A DNA stretch of 64,000 nucleotides from positions 1-64,000 of the forward strand of contig NZ_JAYFQK010000007.1 in assembly GCF_034927245.1 (NCBI RefSeq), given 5' to 3'. The notes below the pieces were generated by a model. That model saw only the letters and a program-made list of their open reading frames with translations, did not search any database and was not told the origin of the DNA. Source of the DNA: Desulfitobacterium_A sp034927245. Its GTDB lineage: Bacteria; Bacillota; Desulfitobacteriia; Desulfitobacteriales; Desulfitobacteriaceae. Positions 34,729-44,180 of the stretch are shown in pieces. Both the position numbers and the translations under genes were made by a program. Every line of letters begins with the position of its first letter. The stretch's first letter is position 1.

Positions 34729-37700
34729 CTAAGCCTTTTCAATCCGGAAGGCGCCCCCATTACGGCTGGGACCTCCGGTTGACATTTCACTGAAGCCAAA
34801 GACTCCTTTAACCGTAGGATCTGTAAGACTTATGCCGCTGAGCAGTACACCCGAAGCAATACTTGAATCTCCGCCGTTTTTCTTGCCATCCACTTGGTAT
34901 GCTTTGGAACCATACTCCCAGTGGCCATAGCCGAATGCCACAGCGACCGTACCGCGGGAAACGCCCTGACGAACAAGGAGTGTTCCGGCAGCCTCGCCGC
35001 CCGTAGCCGCAATCAGTTTAACCTTATCGCCGTTCTTTAGGTTAAGCTCTGCCGCATCAAGCGGGTTAATCTCAATCGCATTCGTTTTATTCAAATCACG
35101 GAGCAGCGTATTGGCCAGCATGGAAACACTGCGGAATTTTGCTTTATAAGAAACCCCTTTAAACGGCCATTCATTTACCGGATACTTATCCTTAAGCAGA
35201 GTACCGTCCGCAAAACCTTCCTCATTATAAACCAACGTTCCCGAGAAATTTTTCCCGGTAATAGAATTCTTCGCGGTTGCCATTTTTTCGACATAGATAT
35301 TGGTACAACCTTTATAGGGATACTTGGAGTTGTCACCTTCGAAGCCCTCTGCATCCTCAAACCGGCCGCCGCGGGCCATAAGATAGAGCGTTTTCGGATA
35401 TTCTTCGGCATTGAGCGCCTTTTTCCAAGCCGCTGTTGCTGTTTCGAGATCCTGCAGCTTCATTTCACTCGCCGAAATATCCGGCACCGGCTTGCCGTCA
35501 TAGGCGGCATTCGCGGCACCCCGCAGGAATAAGTCCTCTGGGTTATTCAGCGGATAAAGCTTCTGATCGGCCCCTTTAATCGCGTTATCACCGAAACCCG
35601 GTAATCCCAAGGATTTAGCGATATCAATACAGAAGTTCTCAAAGCAGGCATAACGATTTTCCGAAATTTTAGCTGTCATCGGTTCAACGACAGGCCAACG
35701 CAAGGTCAAAACTTTGCCTGAGCAGTTTCCTTCACTGTTGGCAAGTGCCCAGCTTTCATAAGGTGTCGTATCCGGAATAATATAATCCGCAACGGCTGTC
35801 GACTCACCCATAAAGGCGTCGATGCCGATAATGAGCGGGACGCGTTCAACGTTCTTCAGTGCCTCAAGAACCTCTTGATGCGCTGCCGCCGGTGTCGTGA
35901 TCAACGGGTTCGACATCCAGAACATGAGAATCTTAGCCTGATAAGGGTAGCCATTGACAACCGAGAACACCGTCTGATTATCTGAACCGCCCCCCACAGG
36001 ATGCCAAGGCAGCTTTGAAGGATAAGGATTTTCCCCTTTGGCTTTGTGATTTTTGAACTCTGTCGTCTTCTCATAGGGAACACCGGCACGGCTGATGCTC
36101 AAACCCGCAGCCTTAGGTTTATCAGGGATACCGGCGAGATCATAGCGCGGTCCGGCGGCAATGCTCTTATAGCTATTGCGGCGCGTTATATTTCCGCCTC
36201 TTTTATTCATTGATCCGATCAGGGCTGACAGAACATACTGCGCCATCGAGGCATCAAATCCCGTCGAGGCAGCCGTATTGCCCATCCCGTCAACAGCGGC
36301 TTTCGTCCCGTGAGAGGTAAACTCTCGGGCAATCTCAATGATCGTCTCCTCAGGAACACCGCAAATCTTGGAGTAATCTGCCAAATCCTTTTGGAATACA
36401 CTGTCCTTTAAAATCATAAAGGCGGTCTGGACTTTAATCACTTTGCCGCCGGCATCCGTTACTTCCCCTTTGAAGATTAAATCGCCTTCGTTTGATTGGT
36501 CGTAAATCATCGGTTTACCTGTTGCTTTGTCCATCACCACAAAATAATCCGGCGGGGGCGTCGGCGCTGCCGCTTTCGGATCCGGTTCCGGAGCGGAGGG
36601 AACCGGCAATCCCAAATCCTCGGCGCGCAAGACTTTGCGATAATTGGGATGTTCCGGGTCCATAATCACGAGATGGGCGGCATTCGTCCAGCTGTTAAAG
36701 CCCTTGCTCTTCGCTGCCGCGAAATTAGGCGAACTCAGGTAATCCGTATTAATGCGGTTATTATCAACCATCCAATGAATCATACCCATGGCAAAAGCAC
36801 TATCTGTCGTCGGTTTGATAGGAATCCATTTTCCGGAATTCCCAATTGGGGTAATGGCCCCTCCCGCCATAACGGGATCGACCACGACAAACTTTAATTT
36901 TCCTGCGGCCGCCCGCAGTGCAACCTGACGCCCGATCGTTTGCATGGGTTTGCCGCTGTGACCGGGATAAGCTCCAATATAAAGGATAAATTCGGCATTT
37001 TCCACATCCGGTTTGAGGATATTGCCCCCGGCTATCGCCTGCGACGCAGGCGTCTTGGAGCCCCCTCATGAATAGCCGTGGCTAAAGTTGTTGATTGTAC
37101 CGAAGACGCCGGAGAAACGGTTTCCAAAAGCGGTTCTTCCATCTCCCCGTCCGCCGATCATTACAAGTTGGTTGGACTTCGGTCCGAGTTCCGGTTGAGA
37201 AGGATCAAGCGGGGTTTTTACATCATGGACTTGACGGAAGCCTTCCACCGCTTTTTCCCCAAGATCTCCAAAGAGTTCGCCACCCTCGGCAGTCTCTTTA
37301 ACCGCCTCTTCCCAGGTGATCGGTTTCCACTTTCCTTCGCCCCTTTTACCCACCCGTTTTAACGGGACGAGAATGCGCAGCGGATCATGATGGGCATCCA
37401 GGGTCGCATTGCCACGGGCGCACAAGGTTGCCCGTGCCGCATGTCCACGATCCTTATACGTGCTAAAAGCCAGATAACCGTCCGTCAGCGGTGCTTCATA
37501 CGGTAAGGCTATGGCACATTGAGGATGATAAGGGTTTCCGCTGACTCTGATGATTTTACCGGTGCGCTTATCAATCTTGACCCGGTTTCCGCAGGAACTG
37601 TAGCACCCAAGGCAGGCACTGTGGCGCATTACGATATTCGGATTTACCTCAACTTGACCTGTCTGCGGATCGATTATTGCTTCGACTTCTGTCCCCGATC

Positions 37701-37824
37701 CTGCCGCAGGCGCAAACTGCGGGGGTTCCTCAGCAGCACTTACACTTAGTTTGTTGATTCCTAAGCCGGTTACTGCCGTTCCCCCTACTAACGCAGAGAT
37801 CTTTAAAAACTCACGGCGTTTCAT
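34729..37824 (-). CDS. Selenocysteine-containing molybdopterin reductase, catalytic subunit (TtrA/PsrA-like)
   Basis: Two reading frames (37066-37824 and 34729-37005) are one gene: they are in the same phase, with a single TGA (37066-37068) between them and open sequence on both sides. Reading TGA as selenocysteine gives 1031 residues with Sec253 in SHGYS-U-GGS, the place where relatives carry the Cys that binds molybdenum. Features: Tat signal RREFLK (residues 3-8), cluster ligands C71, C74, C78 and C135, then PDVENAEFILYIGAYPG and TDSAFAMGMIHWMVDNNR as in tetrathionate reductase TtrA. Start at MKRREF (37824) with GGAGGTGA upstream. Probable substrate a sulfur oxyanion, polysulfide or similar; not certain. 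Confidence 0.88.
37031..37065 (-). promoter_or_regulatory. Bacterial SECIS-like hairpin after the in-frame UGA
   Basis: Directly 3' of UGA on the minus strand: lower stem GGCT/AGCC, an internal loop, then a perfect 7-bp stem CGCCTGC/GCAGGCG (37036-37052) with apical loop GUC. The 13-base distance from UGA to the upper stem and the GU-containing small loop fit SelB-binding hairpins such as that of fdhF. Confidence 0.7.
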
Positions 37825-37885
37825 AGAATCGTCACCTCCATAAAGATTTGCGTAAATATAAAATAGATTCCATTGTGAAAGTGAT

Positions 37886-37902
37886 TGCAAATACTATGCC
37901 AA
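37886..37902 (-). promoter_or_regulatory. Sigma-54 promoter of the reductase operon
   Basis: Minus strand TTGGCATAGTATTTGCA: GG at -24 and GC at -12 with exactly ten bases between, about 60 bases before the catalytic subunit start. The neighbouring gene encodes a sigma-54 activator. Confidence 0.85.
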
Positions 37903-37938
37903 TGTTAAATCCCCACCTTAGGCTGTTTTGGGGTAATC

Positions 37939-37980
37939 AAAAAGGATGCCATTTTGACAAACCTTGTCAAAACAACATCC
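37939..37980 (-). terminator. Terminator of the regulator gene that contains an activator-like palindrome
   Basis: Outer stem GGATG/CATCC followed by TTTTTG, 20 bases after the response-regulator stop. Inside is the perfect palindrome TTTTGACA-N5-TGTCAAAA (37952-37972), centred about 60 bases upstream of the -24 element, a fitting place for activator binding. Nearby TTTTGGCAAAA (37982-37992) is a related half-palindrome. Confidence 0.65.
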
Positions 37981-37998
37981 TTTTGCCAAAACGGCATG

Positions 37999-39468
37999 CT
38001 ATAGACCGTACTCCTCTATTTTTCGGTAAAGGGTCCGCAGACCAATACCCAATAGCTTGGCAGCTTGTGTTTTATTTCCTCCGACTCGCTTTAGGACTTT
38101 TTGAATATGATGTTTTTCTAAGGTTTGGAGACTTAAATCACCTTGTAAACCAAGTTGTAAATCATCTTCCGGAAGGGACAGGGCTGTTTCCGGTGCAGCT
38201 TCCTCCGCCGCATGGTCGGGCATTTCAGCTAAACCTTTTTCACTCTTACTTGGACCTTCCCTGTTTAACCCTTCCCTATTTAATTCTTCCCTGTTTAACC
38301 CTTTAATACGGGGATAAAATAAATGTTCCGGTTCGATCCAGTACCCTTTTGCTAACAGATAGCCGCGTTCAATGATATTGCTCAATTCACGAACATTACC
38401 CGGAAAATCATAGTCTTGGAGAGCTGAGATTGATTCCTTGCTCAGTTCCTTTTTGACCCGAGATCCTCCTTTATTCTTTAAAAAGTACTCTGCCAAAAGC
38501 GGGATATCCTCTTTGCGCTCTCTTAAAGGCGGAATATCGATCATCACTACATTTAAGCGATAATAGAGATCTTCGCGGAACCGTCCCTCGGCGACTTCTT
38601 CCTTAAGGTTGCGATTGGTAGCCACAACCACACGAACATTGACACGGCGTGTTCGGGTCGAACCCACGCGGATAAACTCCCCATTTTCTAAAAAGCGCAA
38701 AAGCTTCGCTTGAACGGAAAGATCCATATCGCCAATCTCATCTAAAAATAAGGTCCCCCCATCGGCAACCTCAACAAGTCCTTTTTTCGCAGAATTTGCA
38801 CCCGTAAATGCTCCCTTTTCATAGCCAAAAAGTTCACTCTCTAACAATTGTGCAGGTATGGCCGCAGAATTCAAAGCCTGAAAGGGGCAATCCCTATTTT
38901 CACCCCAAAAATGAAGAGCCCTGGCTACAAGCTCTTTACCTGTGCCGCTTTCCCCGCAAATCATCACCGTAGCCTTACTGTCTAGGACGCGGTGCACCAT
39001 TTCGATGACTTCCTTAATCGCCCGACTGGTCCCGATAATCGGACCTGCCCCCGACTGCCTGCGCAAGGCCTCTGATAAAACAGCAGCCTGTTCCGCTAAA
39101 CGACGCTTTTCCCAAGCCTTATATAGGGTAAACTCTAATTTTGCGGCATTGCACGGTTTCGTAAGATAATCGTAGGCTCCGTCCTTTAAAGCCTCTTTCG
39201 CACTTTCGATCGTTCCATATCCGGTAAGAATGACAGCCTCAAGATTTGGATCGGCAGCCTTTGCCGTGTGCAATAGCTTCAAGCCATCCCCATCCGGCAA
39301 CCGCTGATCAAGCAAAGCAATTTCGAAGGTATGGTTTTGGAGCTTTGCCAAAGCATCCTCTATCGTATGGACAAGAGTCACATCAAATCCCTTGCGTTCG
39401 AGCCGCTCACTCAATAACTGAGCATAGCTGACTTCATCATCAACAATAAGCAGATCAATTCTTTCCAT
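37999..39468 (-). CDS. Sigma-54-dependent response regulator (NtrC family)
   Basis: 489 residues. Receiver domain (LLIVDDE, phospho-acceptor Asp in IALLDQRLPDGDG, Lys in YLTKPC). AAA+ domain with GESGTGKE Walker A, the sigma-54 contact loop GAFTGA and GGTLFLDEIGD Walker B. C-terminal Fis-type HTH (GGNKTQAAKLLGIGLRTLYR). A low-complexity linker before the HTH contains three LNRE(E/G) repeats. Start ATG 39468 with GAGGGGAG; it overlaps the kinase gene by 14 bases. It should activate the sigma-54 promoter at 37886-37902. Confidence 0.94.
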   Translation of the reverse strand: MERIDLLIVDDEVSYAQLLSERLERKGFDVTLVHTIEDALAKLQNHTFEIALLDQRLPDGDGLKLLHTAKAADPNLEAVILTGYGTIESAKEALKDGAYDYLTKPCNAAKLEFTLYKAWEKRRLAEQAAVLSEALRRQSGAGPIIGTSRAIKEVIEMVHRVLDSKATVMICGESGTGKELVARALHFWGENRDCPFQALNSAAIPAQLLESELFGYEKGAFTGANSAKKGLVEVADGGTLFLDEIGDMDLSVQAKLLRFLENGEFIRVGSTRTRRVNVRVVVATNRNLKEEVAEGRFREDLYYRLNVVMIDIPPLRERKEDIPLLAEYFLKNKGGSRVKKELSKESISALQDYDFPGNVRELSNIIERGYLLAKGYWIEPEHLFYPRIKGLNREELNREGLNREGPSKSEKGLAEMPDHAAEEAAPETALSLPEDDLQLGLQGDLSLQTLEKHHIQKVLKRVGGNKTQAAKLLGIGLRTLYRKIEEYGL

Positions 39469-41278
39469 AGTACTCCCCTCTTCGCGGCAGCCGGACCGTA
39501 ACAATCGTTCCTACCTCAAGCGTACTTTCGATTTTAATTTGACCTTGTGCCTTTTGAACGAGTCCATAACAAACAGATAACCCTAACCCTGTTCCCTTAC
39601 CCGGCGGTTTAGTTGTAAAAAAGGGTTCGAAAATCCGGGTAAGGTGTTCTTCGGGAATACCGATGCCATCATCCTCGATTCTCAGTGAAACCCATTCACC
39701 CTCGCATGATGTCCCGATTTTAAGGCTTCCCCCTTCAGGCATGGCATCCAGCGCATTACAGATCAGATTAAAAATGACTTGCTGGATTGCGCTTTTATCT
39801 CCTAAAAGAGGGGGTAAATTCGCCTCAAGATTCTCTTCCAATGCGATTTGCTGCTTACGAAAACGATAGTGAAGCAAGCCTAAGTTCTTCTCAATCAAAT
39901 CATTCAAATTATAAAGCGATTCCTGAACATCTTCTTGTCGACTTTGGTGAGCAAAATCAAGGAGCTGGCTCGTAATCCCTGAGCAGCGCTCCGCTTGTTC
40001 GGCGATCGTTTTAAGGTAACGCTGCATCGCTTGACGCTCCTTAGGATTCGCATCTCCCTCCGCTAACCGCTCAAGCACCTCTTCTACCGATAAATAAATC
40101 GCGGCCAGCGGATTATTGATCTCATGAGCCACACCTGCGGCAAGCTGACCGACGGTAACCATCTGATCGGCCCGCATCATCGCTGCTTCCACCAGTTTCT
40201 TCTTCTCAAGTTCAACACTGAGTTCATTGAAAGCATGCAGAACCTCTCCGATTTCATCCTCTTTCTTAACCGGAATGGTATAACCCCATTCTCCTTCATG
40301 AATTTTGAGAACCCCTTGCCGTAAGCTGTCCAAACGTCGTCCGAAGCTGAGACTATAGCTGATACTGATGAGTAAGACCAACAAAACCAGGCCCAATGTG
40401 CTTATGATGAACGTTTCCTTTAGCTTTGTAAACGAAGCATAAGCATAAGCTTCCGGCTCCTCAAGAATCACTGCCCATTTAGTTCCTTCGATCGGCAGGT
40501 AAGAACCGACAACCTGCTCCCCCGTATAGGATTGATAATTGCGAACGAGCGGATTTTTCTCCCCGCTGCTTTCTGATGTTACCTCAACCGAAGGCAGGCT
40601 TTTGCTGATATCCGGCTGCCTCAAGACTTGGCTGTAATCATTATGTCCGATTAAACGACCTTCTTCATCAACTAAAAAGATCGATTCTTTTCCCCCCGAA
40701 ACGAGCGAAATCTGCTGCACGATACTGCGCAAACTAATTTTAGCGGTGATACCGCCGGTAAAACGATTTTCCGAACTCAAAAAAGGAACAGCCAATATAA
40801 ATGCGGGTTGTTCATCTTCATCCATATATACTTCACTGATATAAGGCTTCAGCGGCTCCAGCTCTTTAATAATATCCTCTGAGTTCTCTGGCTTAAAAAA
40901 ATTCCCCGTATCAAGCCGAAAACGCGAAACCTGAGCAAGTTCAAGCCCATCTTTATCGATCGCCGTGATTTCATCAACATACGGTAAACTCGTGAGACAG
41001 GCATAGAGGATTCGTTCGCGTTCTTTCAACGGTTTATCGGCAAAATTTAAACCTTCCGCCCTCGCCAGGATCAAAAAGGTCTGTTTTGCTTCTTCAAGCA
41101 TAGAGCTGATATCTGCGGCAATTCCCTGGGTAACGTAAGCCTGGTGGTTCCATACCGAAGACTCTAAGTTAGCCCGTGCGGCCTTCAAATTATAGCCGCC
41201 GAGAACAAGCAAGGGAACAAGCGAGATGAGTGATGCAAAAAGGAGAAGACGAAACTGAATTGTCTTAACAAATTTCAT
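39455..41278 (-). CDS. Membrane sensor histidine kinase
   Basis: 607 residues. Membrane segment 1 (about 10-30), a ~250-residue extracytoplasmic double-Cache-type sensor, membrane segment 2 (about 285-310), HAMP, coiled segment, HisKA with the phospho-acceptor in AAGVAHEINNPLAAI, and an ATPase domain (NLICNALDAMPEGG, DDGIGIPEEH, FEPFFTTKPPGKGTGLGLS). NtrB-like catalytic core, matching its NtrC-type partner downstream. AAGGAG start site. Probably senses the reductase's electron acceptor, alone or with the binding protein encoded upstream. Confidence 0.94.
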   Translation of the reverse strand: MKFVKTIQFRLLLFASLISLVPLLVLGGYNLKAARANLESSVWNHQAYVTQGIAADISSMLEEAKQTFLILARAEGLNFADKPLKERERILYACLTSLPYVDEITAIDKDGLELAQVSRFRLDTGNFFKPENSEDIIKELEPLKPYISEVYMDEDEQPAFILAVPFLSSENRFTGGITAKISLRSIVQQISLVSGGKESIFLVDEEGRLIGHNDYSQVLRQPDISKSLPSVEVTSESSGEKNPLVRNYQSYTGEQVVGSYLPIEGTKWAVILEEPEAYAYASFTKLKETFIISTLGLVLLVLLISISYSLSFGRRLDSLRQGVLKIHEGEWGYTIPVKKEDEIGEVLHAFNELSVELEKKKLVEAAMMRADQMVTVGQLAAGVAHEINNPLAAIYLSVEEVLERLAEGDANPKERQAMQRYLKTIAEQAERCSGITSQLLDFAHQSRQEDVQESLYNLNDLIEKNLGLLHYRFRKQQIALEENLEANLPPLLGDKSAIQQVIFNLICNALDAMPEGGSLKIGTSCEGEWVSLRIEDDGIGIPEEHLTRIFEPFFTTKPPGKGTGLGLSVCYGLVQKAQGQIKIESTLEVGTIVTVRLPRRGEYYGKN

Positions 41279-41309
41279 GCAGCTCTTACTCCTTAAATCT
41301 TTGGATTAG

Positions 41310-42323
41310 TCATCGGATGAACTTAGTAACACAGGTCAGCCCTGCAGAATCAAGTGTAAGTCCCAACTTTTCTGCGGTTTCCAAATTGACAATAAACTCG
41401 ACCTTTTCCGGCGGCTCGACGGGAATCAGGGAGGGATTTTCGCCATTGAGTACCTTGGCAATCATACGAGCGGCTTGTTCTCCTTGCTCATAATAGGGCA
41501 TGCCATAGGAAGCCAGCAAGCCATTTTGGGTTTGTTCCTCGCTTACACCCATAATTGGGATTTGCTTCTCGATCGCAATCGGACTTACTTCATCCGTTAT
41601 GGATTCCAATAAATCACAGCATAAAAACATGACCCCATCGAAATCTTGACGATCAATCCCATCGAGCGCATTAAGAACATCTTCCAAGCTGCAGACAGGG
41701 AAGGACTGGAGGGTGAGGTTCAGATTTTGGGCTACATCATCCAGAAAAACTAAAGTCGATTGAGTCGGGGTAACACGCGGATCAAAGATAACGGCAATCC
41801 TTTTCACATCGGGGAGAAGCCGCTGAAAATATTCAAGCCGCTTACCGGATAACAGGAGATAGTAATTTTCTACACCTGTAATATTTTTCTCGGGTGAAGC
41901 ATTGCTTTCGACTAAACCCAGCTTCTTCGCCGAATCAACGCCAACGAAAATGATCGGGATCTGAGTTTCCTCCGCCGCTTTTTGGGCTGCTAAAGCTTCC
42001 GCTTCCCCTGCCACAAAGATCACATCAGGTTGTTCATCCACGAGCTCCTGAGCAAGAATCGGCAGCTGCTCCCTGTCCCGATCTGCATTTTTAAGGCTGT
42101 AAGTGATCGTTTCCCCTTCAATATAGCCATACTTTTTCATGGTGTCTTTTAAGCCCACGATTTTAGGCAGACGGAAGTCGGAGGAGATCAAAATGCCGAC
42201 CGTCTTCTTTGGCTCTTCGGCTTTGGCCTGCGGGAATGCATGAATTGAAAAAAAGAAGGCCATAGTTATTGAAGCCACAATCACGACCGTAAGAATGCTG
42301 TGTTTGCGCGATAATGCCTTCAT
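41310..42323 (-). CDS. Periplasmic ABC-type substrate-binding protein, sensor-associated
   Basis: 337 residues with an N-terminal signal peptide or anchor (residues 10-35), then the two-lobe fold of the ABC_sub_bind family (KKTVGILISSDFRLPKIVGL; PDVIFVAGEAEALAAQKAAEE; KRIAVIFDPRVTPTQSTL). No permease or ATPase gene lies nearby; instead the kinase gene follows after 31 bases. It therefore probably delivers a ligand to the sensor kinase, as in three-component systems. Ligand unknown. Confidence 0.85.
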   Translation of the reverse strand: MKALSRKHSILTVVIVASITMAFFFSIHAFPQAKAEEPKKTVGILISSDFRLPKIVGLKDTMKKYGYIEGETITYSLKNADRDREQLPILAQELVDEQPDVIFVAGEAEALAAQKAAEETQIPIIFVGVDSAKKLGLVESNASPEKNITGVENYYLLLSGKRLEYFQRLLPDVKRIAVIFDPRVTPTQSTLVFLDDVAQNLNLTLQSFPVCSLEDVLNALDGIDRQDFDGVMFLCCDLLESITDEVSPIAIEKQIPIMGVSEEQTQNGLLASYGMPYYEQGEQAARMIAKVLNGENPSLIPVEPPEKVEFIVNLETAEKLGLTLDSAGLTCVTKFIR

Positions 42324-42375
42324 TCCCCTATCACCCTTTCAATCCTGCCAAATATTACAATTCAATTATACACCA

Positions 42376-44028
42376 CTACTTCAAGAGATGCATTATCTTT
42401 AAGCCTAGCTCTAATTCAAGCCGGTTCTTATTATCTTCCAAATCAAGTTCGGTAATCTCTTTGATTCGTTCAATTCTGTAAAGCAAAGTTTTATAATGAA
42501 TAAAAAGTTCTTTAGCCGCTTTGCTCGCGTTTCCGTTGCAATCCAAAAATACTTCCAAGCTTTTGAGAAGCTCCCCTTGATTTTGCCGATCATATTCCAG
42601 AAGTTTTTTCAGGGGCCGCGGTACAAACTCCGCGATATCACCGTATTCGCTATACTTGCAAAGCATGCGAAAAACACCGAGTTCTTGAAAACTATAGATC
42701 ATGTTTTCGCCCTGGAGCATCTCGCCGAAAAGATGGGCATCCTGGGCTTCTTTATAGCTGCGCGGAATCTCCTTGATATCTGCCGCCACATCACCGATTC
42801 CGATGCTCATCGAGATTTTTTTCAGCTTTTTCCTCGTCTGATTTTGAATTTCCAAACCCGCCTTCTTGATGTCCCGGATCGTTTTCTCGCTTTTTTCCTT
42901 AGCCGGCCATAAAACAATAATTGAATCACCTTTATGCCCGAGAATAAAATCCCGCGTGTGCATTTTAAGCACATTGGTAATTAAAGTCTGTATCTCAGCC
43001 TTGATCCCCTGTAAAGCAAACTGATCCCGCTTAATTTTCTTTTCCGCAAGATAATCATCAATATGTTTAAGGTTAAATAGGACAACCACAAAAGGATGAT
43101 TGATATCCCATCCCAGCAGATTTGCCCGCTCCCGTATATTTTGGACCTCCCCCTCGCCGCTGATGAGATGATCAATTATATCATTGCTAAACTTTTGTTC
43201 CACCTCTTTAACCGCAAAACGCTTCACCATCTCTAAGGTAACCACTGTTGCCGCCTGTTCCAAACAGATTAAATCCATAACCTGCAAAGATTGATTGATC
43301 TCTGTAACTGTTAAATAAGCCCTAATCTGGGACAGCGCCCGAATCGGCACGACGATTTGCGGGATGGATTCTTCCCTCAGCTCGGGAAACATGACCCTTT
43401 GACGATAATAACTGAATTTCTCACTGAGTAATTCACGTTCGGAAAGGGATGAGATTTCCGTGAAGCGGTTTAATTTTTGTTCTGTCGTCTGCAGACATTT
43501 CTGATTACTGTCAAAAACAGCAACCGGATTTCCGATCAATTCCGCCAGAGTTGCGGTAATCTTATCAAGCCCTTCACATTGAAGCGCTAATGATGTAAAT
43601 TTTTCCTGTATATCTTTATAGTACTTAAGCTCAAAAACCTGCTGATTAAATAACAGCTGCATGACCGGGTACATGATATCGATAAAACGAACATTTCCGT
43701 CTAATTCAATGATCGGCAAGCCGACCTCATCCGCTGTCTCCAAAATCTCTGAAGGAATGCGATCGACAAAACGCCGGACTTTAATCGCGAGCGCACAAAT
43801 GCCTTTGGCCCTCAGCTTTTTGACAAAATCGCGATAATCTACATTTCCCCCAAGCGTAGAATAAAGACTCGTCAGGAGCAATTCTCCGCCGGATAACCAA
43901 TCTCCAATATCCGGAGCCTCAATAATGGTAACACCTTGGACGACATTTTCCAGATGGTCGCTGCCGGCAACGACATTCGAGGATTTGAGAGGTCCTTCTT
44001 CGATTAAACGTTTAACTGTTACTTCCAC
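42376..44028 (-). CDS. PucR-family transcriptional regulator
   Basis: 550 residues: N-terminal PucR domain (about 1-125, GVTIIEAPDIGDWLSGGELLL), a middle GAF/GGDEF-like ligand region and a C-terminal HTH (NGNASKAAKELFIHYKTLLY, RIERIKEITELDL). PucR proteins activate purine catabolism genes in response to ureides such as allantoin. GTG start with AAGGAGG. It lies next to an NCS1 permease and allantoinase, which are its likely targets. Confidence 0.92.
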   Translation of the reverse strand: MEVTVKRLIEEGPLKSSNVVAGSDHLENVVQGVTIIEAPDIGDWLSGGELLLTSLYSTLGGNVDYRDFVKKLRAKGICALAIKVRRFVDRIPSEILETADEVGLPIIELDGNVRFIDIMYPVMQLLFNQQVFELKYYKDIQEKFTSLALQCEGLDKITATLAELIGNPVAVFDSNQKCLQTTEQKLNRFTEISSLSERELLSEKFSYYRQRVMFPELREESIPQIVVPIRALSQIRAYLTVTEINQSLQVMDLICLEQAATVVTLEMVKRFAVKEVEQKFSNDIIDHLISGEGEVQNIRERANLLGWDINHPFVVVLFNLKHIDDYLAEKKIKRDQFALQGIKAEIQTLITNVLKMHTRDFILGHKGDSIIVLWPAKEKSEKTIRDIKKAGLEIQNQTRKKLKKISMSIGIGDVAADIKEIPRSYKEAQDAHLFGEMLQGENMIYSFQELGVFRMLCKYSEYGDIAEFVPRPLKKLLEYDRQNQGELLKSLEVFLDCNGNASKAAKELFIHYKTLLYRIERIKEITELDLEDNKNRLELELGLKIMHLLK

Positions 44029-44116
44029 TGTTACCCCTCCTTGTCTATCTATGTACTATTCGCTGCTTCTTTTTTTATTCCCTTCATATTTGCAAGCCAT
44101 GCCGGAAAACGGGACA

Positions 44117-44143
44117 AGGGGGCTGTTGCAACAACAGTCCCCG
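44117..44143 (-). terminator. GGGGCTGTTG palindrome after the NCS1 permease gene
   Basis: GGGGACTGTTG/CAACAGCCCC with one bulge on the minus strand, then CTTGTCCCGTTTT. Shares its core with the terminators at 17.2 and 53.4 kb. Confidence 0.6.
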
Positions 44144-44180
44144 CGATTATGTGTGATGTTTCAGCTATGCCGAAACGGGT

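Noticed and set aside
34729..37890. Two separate molybdoenzyme genes, or a nonsense-mutated pseudogene
   Set aside because: The two frames are in phase with one TGA at the metal-ligand position, a hairpin follows, and the rest of the gene is intact; selenocysteine explains this better.
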